Below are positions 47,040 to 57,673 of a stretch of DNA of 64,000 nucleotides, in pieces. The position numbers and the translations under genes were made by a program. Origin of the DNA: Corythucha ciliata. Lineage: Eukaryota; Arthropoda; Insecta; Hemiptera; Tingidae. Under the pieces are notes generated by a model. That model was not told the origin of the DNA and did not search any database. It was given only the letters and a program-made list of their open reading frames with translations. Where the stretch lies: NCBI GenBank assembly GCA_038030265.1, contig CM075943.1:1116001-1180000 (forward strand), in the 5' to 3' direction. Numbering within the stretch: position 1 is the stretch's first letter; each line of letters begins with the position of its first letter.

Positions 47040-47575
47040 CTCGGATGTGATATTTTGGTCACTCGGTCGCGGGTGGTCGGATGGTCTTTTGAGTCACTCA
47101 GTTTTTCTTTATAGTAAATTTGATCATTTGGTTCAAACGGTTTGGCTCCTTGATCATAATACGCACGTATGAGACTCTCCATCTCATCCCCGAACTCACA
47201 GCGCATAGCTTGTGATTTTACCTCGGTCAAAAAACTGTCGAAAAGTTGACCACCTTTCTTCACAATTGAATTGAATAAGTAGCGTTCGTAAACCGTGTTT
47301 TTCTTCGGGCTGCAGTAGTCATCAAACGCCTCTATTATCTCATCATACGTCTGCGAATCGCTCAACTGGAAGTTATTGTAAACTGCGATGCCTTTATTTC
47401 CCAGGATAGTCATCAAGAGGCCGATCTTTTGTTCATCCTTCGACTTTCCCAATCCAAAGCCTTGAATATAGAACGATAATTTTTGCTTGAAATGGGTCCA
47501 CGAAACAGACAAATTGGGCGAATCAAAGTCAATTCCCCGGGGAACGAGTGCACTGCGGTCCACTTCTGACACCAT
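47040..47575 (-). pseudogene. gag: Gag fragment of a third Gypsy element (Gypsy-3)
   Basis: About 170 residues, from ATG at 47575 downward, resembling the capsid part of Gag in Gypsy elements with K02A2.6-like Pol. Key stretches are FDDYCSPKKNTVYERYLFNS, EVKSQAMRCEFGDEMESLIR and an N-terminal WTHFKQKLSFYI. Family members continue into zinc knuckles and pol; here similarity stops after SLIR and the frame ends at about 47036. The ATG overlaps the primer-binding site, as in some relatives. The copy is 3'-truncated; no pol or second LTR is seen nearby. Confidence 0.75.
47560..47574 (-). other. primer-binding site of Gypsy-3
   Basis: On the minus strand TGGTGTCAGAAGTGG follows the LTR end ACA directly. 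It is complementary to the 3' end of a tRNA-Leu (CAG type) with CCA, from memory of that tRNA. Confidence 0.75.
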
Positions 47576-47736
47576 GTTGTATTTTGCATAACTTGAAACA
47601 CTATAATGACGAACAAAAATCTATTTATTTAACGCTGAACAATATTTTACAACTCTACTCTTTAATCAAATCTTTACTTGCTTATAATATCATGACATAA
47701 CCTTACATAACCTTTTTGTAACCTTCATATTCTACA
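47575..47736 (-). repeat. probable LTR of Gypsy-3
   Basis: Ends ACAACA at 47575 directly before the primer site. A plausible start TGTAGA lies at 47736 on the minus strand, giving 162 bp and an internal AATAAA. The start is a guess because there is no second LTR to align. Confidence 0.45.
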
Positions 47737-48711
47737 GTACCTAATAGTAATTTCATTCAACAAAGTAGGCAAAACATTAAGATTATCCACCATAGAGAGA
47801 AAACATCTATTCATAATTAGGCAATCATTTTAATTTATATTGAAATTGAAAGTACTTTAACCATGAAGATCGCCTTGCATACTCTACCAGACCATGGCGA
47901 GACGGTCACGCGATGGGAAGTAAGAGGACAGGGTTCAGAGAAAAATCCTCGGACGTAGGAGAAACAACAGGGGAGTGAATATTCGTCACTTGTATGGATT
48001 GCGAATTCCCCCCCCCCCCTTCATCTAACGGAGACAGTTTGAGGCTCTCCCCGCCCAAGTACATAATACAATATTAATAGCTTAACCCTCCCCCCTGATT
48101 ATTACTTAGACGGAAGCACTTATAGTTGCCACTTATACTAATACGGGAAAAATATCCAAGGGCAAGGGGTATTACAATTTTAGGCACCAATTTCATTCAC
48201 TTATAAAAACAAAGACAAATTGGCTGGCAAGTAGCACTTGCTTGAATTGTTTATAAGCTTCATGAGCATTAAAAACATCATTTTCCCGCCTAGAATCGTA
48301 CAAATGTTCCCCCCCTCCAATATAATTTCACCAAGTTGTGGCAGTTCTAATTGCTCACTCAAATGAAAAAAAAATAAAGGACAAATATTTTTTTTCGATA
48401 AATAAAATAAATTAAGCAAAGCTCTTGTAATTACCGTTTTCTTATAATATGTACATTATAATTATATCGTATTGTATAGGTATTTTATGTTGGGGTAGGC
48501 TATTGGCGATTCAGATTATCACTTGAAGCGCCGGCATAAGGGCTAAAATATTTTAGTGTTTTTGCAATTTTTAATGAGTTTTAAACTGTTTTTTGGCTGA
48601 ACACTTGCCAAACATGAATGGAAAGGGATTGGCGGTTGCGACCTTAATGGGAAGGAGGCATGCTTTGAAAGTATTACATTTTGGAAACATAGTGAATTTA
48701 GTATCCTAGTA
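47737..48711. other. no gene recognised
   Basis: AT-rich DNA with a C run at 48009-48018. No open frame with recognisable domains. Confidence 0.4.
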
Positions 48712-48713
48712 TA

Positions 48714-49145
48714 CAGGGTGTTCATAAATTACCTCGACAGAGAAAGTATGGTGATAGTACACCTCATTTGTGATCGAAATTACTATTTGAGGTTTTTTGG
48801 AAATCCTCTTGGTTTTCGAGATATCGTCAATTTCGTGTTTTTTTGGTGACCCTCTGTTTTTTTTCGACAAGTGACTAGTACGGCATCACCAACAGGTGCT
48901 AGACTAAAAGTAAATAGCTCATTGAAAAGAGCACAAAATTTCCTTCATTATTGGTCCTCTACTCAATAAAATTACACCAAGGCCCTAGCCGCTAGGGCAT
49001 GAGATATCCGAAGGAAACTCGTTATTCGCATTTCTGCCCAATTTTCATAAGCGATTTTCACCATTTCGTCAAAGGGAAATATTTTTTTGCATTCATAGGA
49101 AAAACTTCCTTATGTTGTTAGCTTTCCTAGTTACCAGTTTTCACC
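48714..49145 (+). mobile_element. DNA-element end starting CAGGGTGTTCATAAATTACC after TA
   Basis: TA at 48712-48713 precedes CAGGGTG. The interior resembles other non-coding DNA elements in phrasing (TTTTCGAGATATCG, GAAAAGAGCACAAAATTTCC). The right boundary was not found; 49145 is approximate. Confidence 0.4.
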
Positions 49146-49324
49146 ATCTAGTGAAGAGGTAGAAGCAGTAAACGAGCCCAAAACTGAAAAATAACCCGCA
49201 ATCAGGACCCATTGAATGAGGTGAATCCAGCTCTGATTACTGGTTCCAAACGGATGAGACATACGGATTCAAGCGGTCAGCTAAACCTAACTCCAATTTA
49301 CGTTGGTGAGTTGAAATTGGGTAG

Positions 49325-50008
49325 TGGTGAAGCTTAAAATATCGTTAGTGGATTGGGCTTCATGGACCAGTAAGGTGGTCACCTTGACCCCCCCAACCCG
49401 CCATGGATTTTTCTGGGATTCTAGGTTTTCTCCTTGCTGTCGAATGCAAAAATTGGTCCTCCGCATAACTGCGGAACTCCAGTCATCGCCTCTGGATTTA
49501 CTCGCACGATTCTCGAATACGTACGATTCTCAAGCTCCTTTCTGGTCGCAACTGGTTGTTGGTAGACCAGTTTTAGATGACCTAATAAACAAAAATCCAA
49601 GGGTGGTTTGTTGTCAGGACAATCCACTACTCGCCGATGTAAATCAGCGTAACTTAGCGGTGGTGGTGAAGCTAAAATATCGCTAGCGGATTTGGCTTCA
49701 TGGACCAGTAAGGTGCTCACCGAAAAGTCCTGTCCTGACCCCCAACCACCCATGGATTTTTATTTACTAGGTCATCTAAAGCTGGTCTACCAACTACCAG
49801 TTGCCACCAGGAGCCGTTTACAAACCGTGTGAAAATGCCACAAGATGCGGTTGCTAGGACGGGATAGTGTTATTTCTTATTCAGCGTCCTTGGATCCCGC
49901 TAGCGGCATTTTTTCCCGAGAAGCCCCAGAGAGGAGCTTGAGAATCGTACGTACTCCAGAATCGAGCGAGGAAATCCAGAGGCGGCGACTGGAGGTGCAA
50001 CGTGCATC
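49325..50008. repeat. nested direct and inverted repeats next to the gap
   Basis: 49325-49420 repeats directly at 49662-49765 (AAAATATCG, GCTTCATGGACCAGTAAGGT). 49560-49605 is inverted against 49743-49795, and 49487-49545 against 49923-49985. The structure is cut by the N gap. Probably overlapping fold-back elements. Confidence 0.6.
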
Positions 50009-50508
50009 NNNNNNNNNNNNNNNNNNNNNNNNNNNNNNNNNNNNNNNNNNNNNNNNNNNNNNNNNNNNNNNNNNNNNNNNNNNNNNNNNNNNNNNNNNNN
50101 NNNNNNNNNNNNNNNNNNNNNNNNNNNNNNNNNNNNNNNNNNNNNNNNNNNNNNNNNNNNNNNNNNNNNNNNNNNNNNNNNNNNNNNNNNNNNNNNNNNN
50201 NNNNNNNNNNNNNNNNNNNNNNNNNNNNNNNNNNNNNNNNNNNNNNNNNNNNNNNNNNNNNNNNNNNNNNNNNNNNNNNNNNNNNNNNNNNNNNNNNNNN
50301 NNNNNNNNNNNNNNNNNNNNNNNNNNNNNNNNNNNNNNNNNNNNNNNNNNNNNNNNNNNNNNNNNNNNNNNNNNNNNNNNNNNNNNNNNNNNNNNNNNNN
50401 NNNNNNNNNNNNNNNNNNNNNNNNNNNNNNNNNNNNNNNNNNNNNNNNNNNNNNNNNNNNNNNNNNNNNNNNNNNNNNNNNNNNNNNNNNNNNNNNNNNN
50501 NNNNNNNN
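50009..50508. other. assembly gap, 500 N
   Basis: Exactly 500 unknown bases, probably a fixed-size placeholder. The real length and content are unknown. Confidence 0.99.
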
Positions 50509-50589
50509 GTGACCCTTGAACGGTAAACTGTCGTGGAGGACCCACGTGGACAATGTGTGTAAACGAGCGGTAAGGACATTTCATCGCCG

Positions 50590-51060
50590 AGGGTAAAAAA
50601 AGGCGAATTCACAGCTGAAATTGAGAGAACACCAACTCGCGGATTCCTGAGGCAACTTGGGGAATAAAATTGAGAAAAAGCGCTAATTCAAGCGGCTAAA
50701 ACTATGAATAAGTGCTAATTCGCGGGTAAGAAAGACAGAAAAACACGAATTGGCGTTTAAAATGGGAAAAAGCGCCAATTCTCGGCTTAAATTTAGAAAA
50801 CTTCCTAATTTGCGGATAAAATTTGGAAAGAGCACTCAAACGCTACCCAATTTGCAGATTCTTGAGTCAACTTCACGGCTATAAGAGCTTATAAAAAGCG
50901 TCGATTCGCGTCTAAAAATGAGAAAATGAGCTACTTCGCGGACAAAATTGAGGAAAAAGCTATAATTCGCAGTATTATAGCTATTAAAATGTACTAGTAG
51001 AATTGAGAAAAAACGCTCATTCGCAGTTTAAATTGAGAAAACGCACGTATAACTGGATAG
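50590..51060 (-). repeat. degenerate tandem repeats, family B, reverse orientation
   Basis: GCTAATTCGCGG, AAATTGAGAAAAAGC phrases repeated loosely at about 33-36 bp; the reverse complement of 40982-41830. Confidence 0.65.
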
Positions 51061-51198
51061 AGAAAATATAACATAATTTCCACGCACGAGCAGTCCTTAA
51101 ACCTTTATCTAACTGCTAGGGAGGCTACATTATTTGCTGCACTACTACGCAGTATATCAACTTTTACAGATACGAAAAAGAAAAAAACGTTCAAATTC

Positions 51199-53256
51199 AT
51201 GAAGGAAGAGATGCAGAATCTGGTTGACAGTTCTGACACAGACTGGACGAAATGCCTGATATGTCAAAAGATAAGCATGTTTGCCCTAAGGAGTTTGGTG
51301 CAAGATTTAAAGGAAGGGGATACAAGACTCTGGCCGAGCAACTTATGCGGTTCGACGAGCTTGGCCAGCTTCCGAATGGTGTGACAATCAGCCGTCTCGA
51401 TGATGGTTCGGGGCTTGAAGGAACTTTTGTGAGTAGAAGTGCGAAGTTCCATAGAAAATGTGCTCTTGGATTAAATAAGAACGAGTTGAATAGGAGCTTA
51501 AAACGAAACAGTTCGATTGAGGAAAAAAGTGCTACCACTGCCGACAAAAAGTTTTTGAAAAGCTGTGACGACTGTAAAATTGGAAATGTGGGATACGTGT
51601 GTCTTTTATGCGAAGAACGTGCGACCTTCATAAACCCTCTCCACCAAATTCAGTCTATTGACCTCGATATCCGTTTGAGACGTTGTGCGTCGAATCTGCT
51701 CGATGCGGGGCTCATTGCTAAGCTTGAAGCCAACAAAAAATGCTCAGAAAGCCCTGTACTATCATAATAAGTGCCTAAAAAATGTGTTTCGAGAAATGAA
51801 TACACGTGACCGAGAAAGATCAAATTCACTTAATGATGTTGAAGAAACATCTCCTGCTGATAAAGCTTTTGCGGACTTAACTCAACACATTCAGGAAGCA
51901 ATCGACGATGAAAGTACAACACCAATTCTCCAACTTAGTAATTTGAAAAAGCTTTACTGTCGCAAGATTGAAGACCTCGGTGGTAATTCATCTTCCGTTC
52001 ACTCTACCCGCCTGAAAATCCGTATACTTGATTATTTTCCCCAGCTTGAATGTCATCAAGAAGGCCGTGACGTATTGTTCATTTGCAATAGAGATATAGG
52101 ATAAGCATTAAAATTGGCATGCGAATCTGATGAGCAAAACGACTTATCTGTATTAACCCAAGCAGCAAACATCATTCGTCGGGACCTAGCGAAAAGAGTC
52201 AAGACACCATTTAGCGGTTCATTTCAACGGGGATGTCAAAACGAGAGTGTTCCAGATACATTACTCAGCCTAGTATGCAACTGACACTGGTGGGTATCAT
52301 ACTTCTCAAGCAGGGCTTTCTATCTCACAGCTTCTCACTTACCACTTCGTGAAGCAGCGGAAAAATAATTCAGCCAGGACTGTACATATTCAAGAAGAAC
52401 TTCCTTTGCCTCTTTTCGTCGGAGCGCTGATACATTCGAGAACAAGATCGAGAGATCTTGTGGATTCTCTACATAAGCTCTGGCTTTCTGTATCATATAA
52501 ACGTGTGCTAAATGTGTCTACCGATCTAGGTAACTCGCTGATTCGGCATTATGAAGCTACGGGGGCTGTCTGTCCCCCTAAAATGAAATGCAAGGTATTT
52601 ACAACCTCTGCAGTTGATAATATTGACCACAATCCGTCAGCTACAAGTTCTGAAGGTGCATTCCACGGTACTGGTATTTCGCTGTTTCAACACCCAACCA
52701 AAGACTGTGAAGGTTCAGCACGGCCTTTAAAGCAGGTGCAAAAAACAGTGAATAAGCTAGAAGCTCTGCCGAGTTATTATACTGAGGTTCATGCCGTTCT
52801 TACTCAGAAAGTAGCACCACATATTCCAACATTTCACGGTCTTGAACAGATCTGGAATCGCCGCAAAAATTGCATGGAGTATGAAAACGGCTTTGCAAAA
52901 GAAGACGAATGGTGTCAACATGTTTCTCAGGTAAGCAAAACTGAATCAGAAATCGATATCAGTGCACAGCGTGGAATTTCCTGGGCTGCCTATCATGCAA
53001 ATAATGTAGTTATAGAAGGGCTTAATTCACCAATGACCACGTCTACAGCACTGCTTCCTCTCTTCCCCGATGATTCCAAATCCGTTGCAATGATTCGTCA
53101 CGCCATGGCCATGATTCAAAAATCTATTGACGTGTTGAATCCGGGCCCGACTCCAGTTATAACTTTCGATCAACCTCTGTTCAAAATCGCCAAAGATATT
53201 CAATGGAATTGGCCAGAAGCCTACGGTGAGGACAAAGATTGTAGTTATGCTGGGTG
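51199..53256 (+). pseudogene. large uncharacterised metazoan multi-copy gene, N-terminal half, broken
   Basis: I recognise a large protein family that is multi-copy in cnidarian, mollusc and arthropod genomes and has no assigned function. Segments in order: a zinc-binding start (TKCLICQ, then HVCP); a DDGSGLEGTF and FHRKC region; CDDC with VCLLCEE; ALYYHNKC; then LPLFVGALIHSRTRSRDLVD, CPPKMKCKVFTTSAVDNIDHN and FHGTGISLFQHP. Breaks: frame changes near 51270 and 51738, a stop at 52102-52104 inside similarity, a frame change near 52280 and another near 53237. Gypsy-2 then interrupts it at 53257-53261. The longest intact piece is about 52283-53237. The start at 51199 is the first ATG in frame with the similarity. 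Confidence 0.7.
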
Positions 53257-53261
53257 GACTC

Positions 53262-53300
53262 TGTAGTGTTTGATCACCATTAAACACGTGTTTAATTGTC

Positions 53301-53345
<45 letters not shown>

Positions 53346-53400
53346 AGTTTTACGTTTTCTGATTACTCGAACATAATCGTTCTATTTCAAATACGTAACA
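53262..53400 (+). repeat. 5' LTR of Gypsy-2 (139 bp)
   Basis: TGTAGTGTTT to ACGTAACA. Contains the 18-bp perfect palindrome ATTAAACACGTGTTTAAT (53279-53296) and an A run of about 39. Confidence 0.93.
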
Positions 53401-53401
53401 T

Positions 53402-53411
53402 TGGCGCAGTA
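53402..53411 (+). other. primer-binding site of Gypsy-2
   Basis: TGGCGCAGT, one base after the LTR, matches the start of the tRNA-Ser-type primer site used by many Gypsy elements. Similarity ends after about nine bases and the gag-pol ATG follows at 53417. Confidence 0.65.
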
Positions 53412-53416
53412 ACGGT

Positions 53417-56400
53417 ATGGATAACGTCGACCTTCCTTCGTTAATTGCAACGGCTGTGCGTGAAGCCTTGCTGGCACGATCCGAAGTTTTCGGCACGCAC
53501 TCCACGATACCAGCTTCACCTTCAACCGGCTCCTCTACTCTTCAGCCCTTCGATGAAGAAAACGAGTCTTTCACATGTTACCTTCAGCGTCTTGACAATT
53601 TTCTTGACATGAAAGGCGTGGACAAATCCGATGAAACCGGTAACCGCAGGTGTGTACAATTGCTCATCAATTCTTTACCGGCAAAACTTTACCAAGTTCT
53701 TTCTTCCCTCACGACACCTGAACTCCCTAAAGATAAAAGCATCGAAGAACTTTGTAAGATTTTAAGTTCTCATTTGTGTCCTTCCCCAAGTGAAATTTCT
53801 GAGCAGCATAAATTCGTCAGTCGTATTCAGGCAGAAGGAGAATCAATCGCTCACTATGTAGCTGATCTTAAACGTCTCTCTGTTCATTGCAATTTCCAAT
53901 GTGATAGCTGCAACCGGTCGACCCTTAACACTCATTTGCGCTCGCAATTCGTTAGAGGTCTTCGTGTAAATTCAATTCGCGAACGTCTGTTACAAGAAAA
54001 AACTACAAAATTCGATCACTTGGTGACTCTTGCTCAATCTATTGAATTAAGTCAAACTGAAAGTAAAGAAATTCAACACCCAATTTACTCCACTACACAA
54101 CCAGAATCCGTGTATAAGGTTTCTCGAAAGTTCCATCAATCCAGCCGAGGCTCGCAGCTCCCCGCTCAAAATAAAAATTGTCGCAATTGTGGGGGACCGT
54201 GGCCTCACAAAGGAAACAGCCCGGCTAAAGGGTTGCCATGCCATTCCTGTCAAAAACTAAATCCCTTCGCATCGGTATGCCTATCCAAACCTGTCAAGTA
54301 CATCGAAAATTCACCGCCGTCTGAAAACAATCCGGCCTCTTCTGACTCCCCAGTATTTTCTCTGTCTGCTCCCAAGTCTGGACTCCCTGTTGCAAGAGTC
54401 AAGGTAAACAATGACTATCTCAATTTTGTAGTCGACACCGGCTGTGGCGTGAATATTATAGATGCTGAGCATTACGATTCCCTTCAAAATCGTCCCTCAC
54501 TTACCACAGACAACGTTAAACTATACCCCTACCGATCTCCCACACCTCTAAATATTCGTGGCAAATTTCAAGCAAAACTTTTACATCGCCGTCGCTCCGT
54601 TTACACGGACATATACGTCTCGCAAAACAAAGGCATCTCCTTATTGGGCCTTCCCACAGCCCAAAAATTAAATCTCATACAATTTACGTTCTCGATTACC
54701 CATGCAAACGACATTTTCGAAAAATTTCCCAACCTGTTTCAAGGAGTTGGAAAATTAAAAAATAAGCAAATAAAACTACACATTGACCCTTCAGTTCGAC
54801 CCGTTGTGAACCAGTACCGCAGGATTCCAATACATCTCCGTTCGGCTGTTGAAGACGAAATCAAACGTCTCGAAGCTGCAGACATTATCGAGACAGTGAA
54901 AGGGCCAACTCCATGGGTTTCCCCAGTGGTTCTCGTCCCAAAACCAAATAATCCTAATGTAATGCGTCTCTGTGTAGATATGAGAGCCCCTAACAAAGCA
55001 ATTCTTCGAGAACGCCATATTATGCCGACAATGGACGACCTTTCAAGCGAACTAGCAGGCTCCTCAGTCTTCTCTAAATTGGACCTCAATGACGGTTATC
55101 ATCAGTGTGAATTGAATGAAAACTCAAGGCACATCACTACTTTTTCTACACACCTCGGACTCCGCCGTTACAAACGACTAAGTTTTGGAATTTCTTCGGC
55201 CGCAGAACATTTTCAAGACGCGATTCGTCAAGTGATTCAAGGTATTCCTGGTGCATTGAATATCAGTGACGATATTCTTGTTTTTGGTAAAACTTTTCCT
55301 GATCACGGTCGGGCCCTGCTCGCTGTTCTCGAAGCATTACAAACCAATGGTCTCACGCTTAACCAAAAGAAATGTTTGTTTAGAGTCCCCGAAATAGGCT
55401 TCTTTGGTCACGTTTTCTCAAAAGATGGAATTCGCCCGGACCCTGCAAAAATCAAAGACTTTCTACAACTTGAAGCTCCAACTAATGCCAGTGAAGTTCG
55501 TTCTATCCTTGGTATGATAAACTATTGTGGTCGTTTTATTCCTAATCTTGCTTCTTTGACTGAGCCATTACGTTTATTAACACGCAAAAACACAAAATTC
55601 CTTTGGGGTCCCACAGAAGCGTCTGCCCTGCAAGCTCTTAAGGGCGCTATTAGCAGCAATATTCAAAACTCTTATTTTGACATTAAAAAGACCACTAATC
55701 TAATTGTTGACGCTGGCCCCTCGGGTCTGGGGGCCATTCTTGCTCAACCCACGGAGAGAAGCAACTACATAATAGCATGTGCAAGCACTACGTTAACTTC
55801 AACTCAGTCCAGGCATTCTCAAATTGAAAAAGAAATGCTGGCAATATTATGGGCCATTGAACACTTCAAGATTTACTTACAAGGCAGTCATTTTGTTGTA
55901 CTTTCCGATCATAAGCCTCTCATAAGCCTCCTGAGCAGCACTAAACCCATATTATCTCCACGTCTCGAGCGGATGATTTTCAAACTACAGGGTTTCCAGT
56001 TCACTATTCAGCACACTCCTGGCACGACCAACCTTTCCGACTTTTTCTCACGTCATCCAAAATCCCGAGATGAATGCTTCCCAGCAGCTGAATCACACAT
56101 TAACTGCATAACACAATTGACTCTCCCGAAGGCACTATCCAGAGGTAGTGTAGTTGAAGCAACTAATCGAGATGACACATTGCAGAAAGTCATAACAGCT
56201 CTTCAAACCGATTTATGGAGAAATTCTGATGTTAATGACCTGTCTCTCATGCCATTTTATAAAGTCAGGCACGAGTTAGCTGTCACTGAAGATGGTATCC
56301 TTCTTCGAGGGAATCGAATAGTTATCCCAGATGAACTTCGGTCCGTTACCATAAAATTGGCTCACACCGGGCACCAAGGCATTGTGAAAACTAAAGAGCT

Positions 56401-57487
56401 CTTAAGGTCAAAAGTATGGTTCCCAAACATGGATAACACAGTTATCGATCTAATAAAATCGTGCATTCCATGTTTGGCTGCACAAAATTCCACTCAGCCT
56501 GCTCCACTCCTTCCTTCTCAACTACCGCCAGCGCCCTGGCATACTGTCGCTGTAGATTTCGCAGGGCCATTTCCTAATGGAAGGTATCTCATGGCACTTA
56601 TCGACGAATATTCACGATTCCCAATGGTTGCTCTCCTTTCCAGTCTGACTACTGAAAAAGTTTTGTCTCAATTATCTGTATGGTTTTCAATTTTTGGTTT
56701 CCCGTCAGTCGTAAAAACTGACAACGGACCTCCTTTTAACTCCCGTCATTTTTCACAAAAGATCAGTGATTATGGCATACACCATCGGAAAATTACGCCA
56801 TATTGGCCCCAAGCCAACGGAAATGTCGAACGCTTTATGAGAACCATAACAAAATACGTTAAATCCATGGCAGCGGAAGGAAAAACCTGGGACACATCCA
56901 TTGACACCTTTTTGCTCATGTAGAGATCAACTCCCCACTCGACCACTGGTGTAGCCCCGGCGGAAGCAATTTTCAAATATAATTTCAAGACAGTACTGCC
57001 GTCCATTGCGAATCCCAATTCTTCGGATAATCTCCTACGGACAAAAGATTGTGAATCAAAGAAAAAGATGAAGACCTATGCTGACGAACACCGCCATTCG
57101 AAGCCACCCTCGATTTCCACAGTAGACCGTGTTCTTCTTAAACAAACACGTCTCAACAAGACCACCACTTCTTTCGACCCTATACCCTTCACAGTGGACT
57201 CAGTTAAGGGAACGATGATAACTGCAAAAAGAAGCGACGGGAAAGTTACCCGCAACGTGTCACTTTTTAAAAAAATACCGGAAGTCAAAGCACCTGTTTT
57301 AGGATCGACGGATCAACCGACACCAGTTTTGGAATCGTTGGAACTGTTATCATCTGTCAATACGTCGACCTCAGTCCAGGACAACACAGAAAATAACTCG
57401 ATTCATGAAACTAGTCAATCGCCATCAAGTTTTGCTGCACAAGAAACGAACAAGTTCAAGACTTCCAAATACCTTCAAGACCGTTGA
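53417..57487 (+). pseudogene. gag-pol: Gag-Pol of Gypsy-2, one in-frame stop
   Basis: One frame of 1357 codons including an internal TAG at 56921-56923. Order by residue: capsid (1-250); zinc region CRNCGG to CHSCQKLNPFASVC (254-290), in which the second knuckle has Pro where the zinc-binding His is expected; protease FVVDTGCG (about 336); reverse transcriptase LDLNDGYHQ (about 554) and catalytic SDD in NISDDILVFG (about 616); RNase H DAGPSGLGAILAQ (about 763); integrase H-H-C-C (HTGHQG, CIPC, about 982-1020); DDE acidic residues in VDFAGP, KTDNGP and NGNVERF (about 1045, 1100, 1134). The stop falls at residue 1169, after the last catalytic residue. The same frame continues to 57487 with a C-terminal domain. 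Confidence 0.93.
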
Positions 57488-57529
57488 GAAACAGAAGACC
57501 TCCAAGGTGGTTGGATGACTACGTCCTCT

Positions 57530-57544
57530 AGAAGAAGGGAGAGA
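57530..57544 (+). other. polypurine tract of Gypsy-2
   Basis: AGAAGAAGGGAGAGA directly precedes the 3' LTR; expected plus-strand primer. Confidence 0.8.
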
Positions 57545-57668
57545 TGTAGTATTTGATCACCATTAAACACGTGTTTAATTGTCTTGTTTAAAAAAAAAAA
57601 AACAAAAAAAAACAGTTCTACGTTTTCTGATTACTCGAACATAATCGTTCTATTTCAAATACGTAACA
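57545..57668 (+). repeat. 3' LTR of Gypsy-2 (124 bp)
   Basis: TGTAGTATTT to ACGTAACA. Same palindrome at 57562-57579. The A run is shorter and interrupted by C compared with the 5' LTR. Confidence 0.93.
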
Positions 57669-57673
57669 GACTC

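Larger units (their letters stand above)
53262..57668 (+). mobile_element. Ty3/Gypsy retrotransposon with short LTRs (Gypsy-2)
   Basis: 4407-bp element inserted in the pseudogene, with the 5-bp target duplication GACTC at 53257-53261 and 57669-57673. LTRs are only 139 and 124 bp. A single Gag-Pol frame fills the interior, broken by one stop. Compact layout, single frame and tRNA-Ser-like primer site fit the Mag-like branch with K02A2.6-type Pol (inference). The LTRs differ mainly in their A-run length and composition plus a couple of substitutions, so the insertion is fairly recent. Confidence 0.95.

Noticed and set aside
49845..50612. Open frames of 174-243 codons across the N gap
   Set aside because: Made almost entirely of unknown bases.
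270..51060. CRISPR-like regular spacing in the degenerate repeats
   Set aside because: Units are diverged with no constant repeat or unique spacers, and the genome is eukaryotic.
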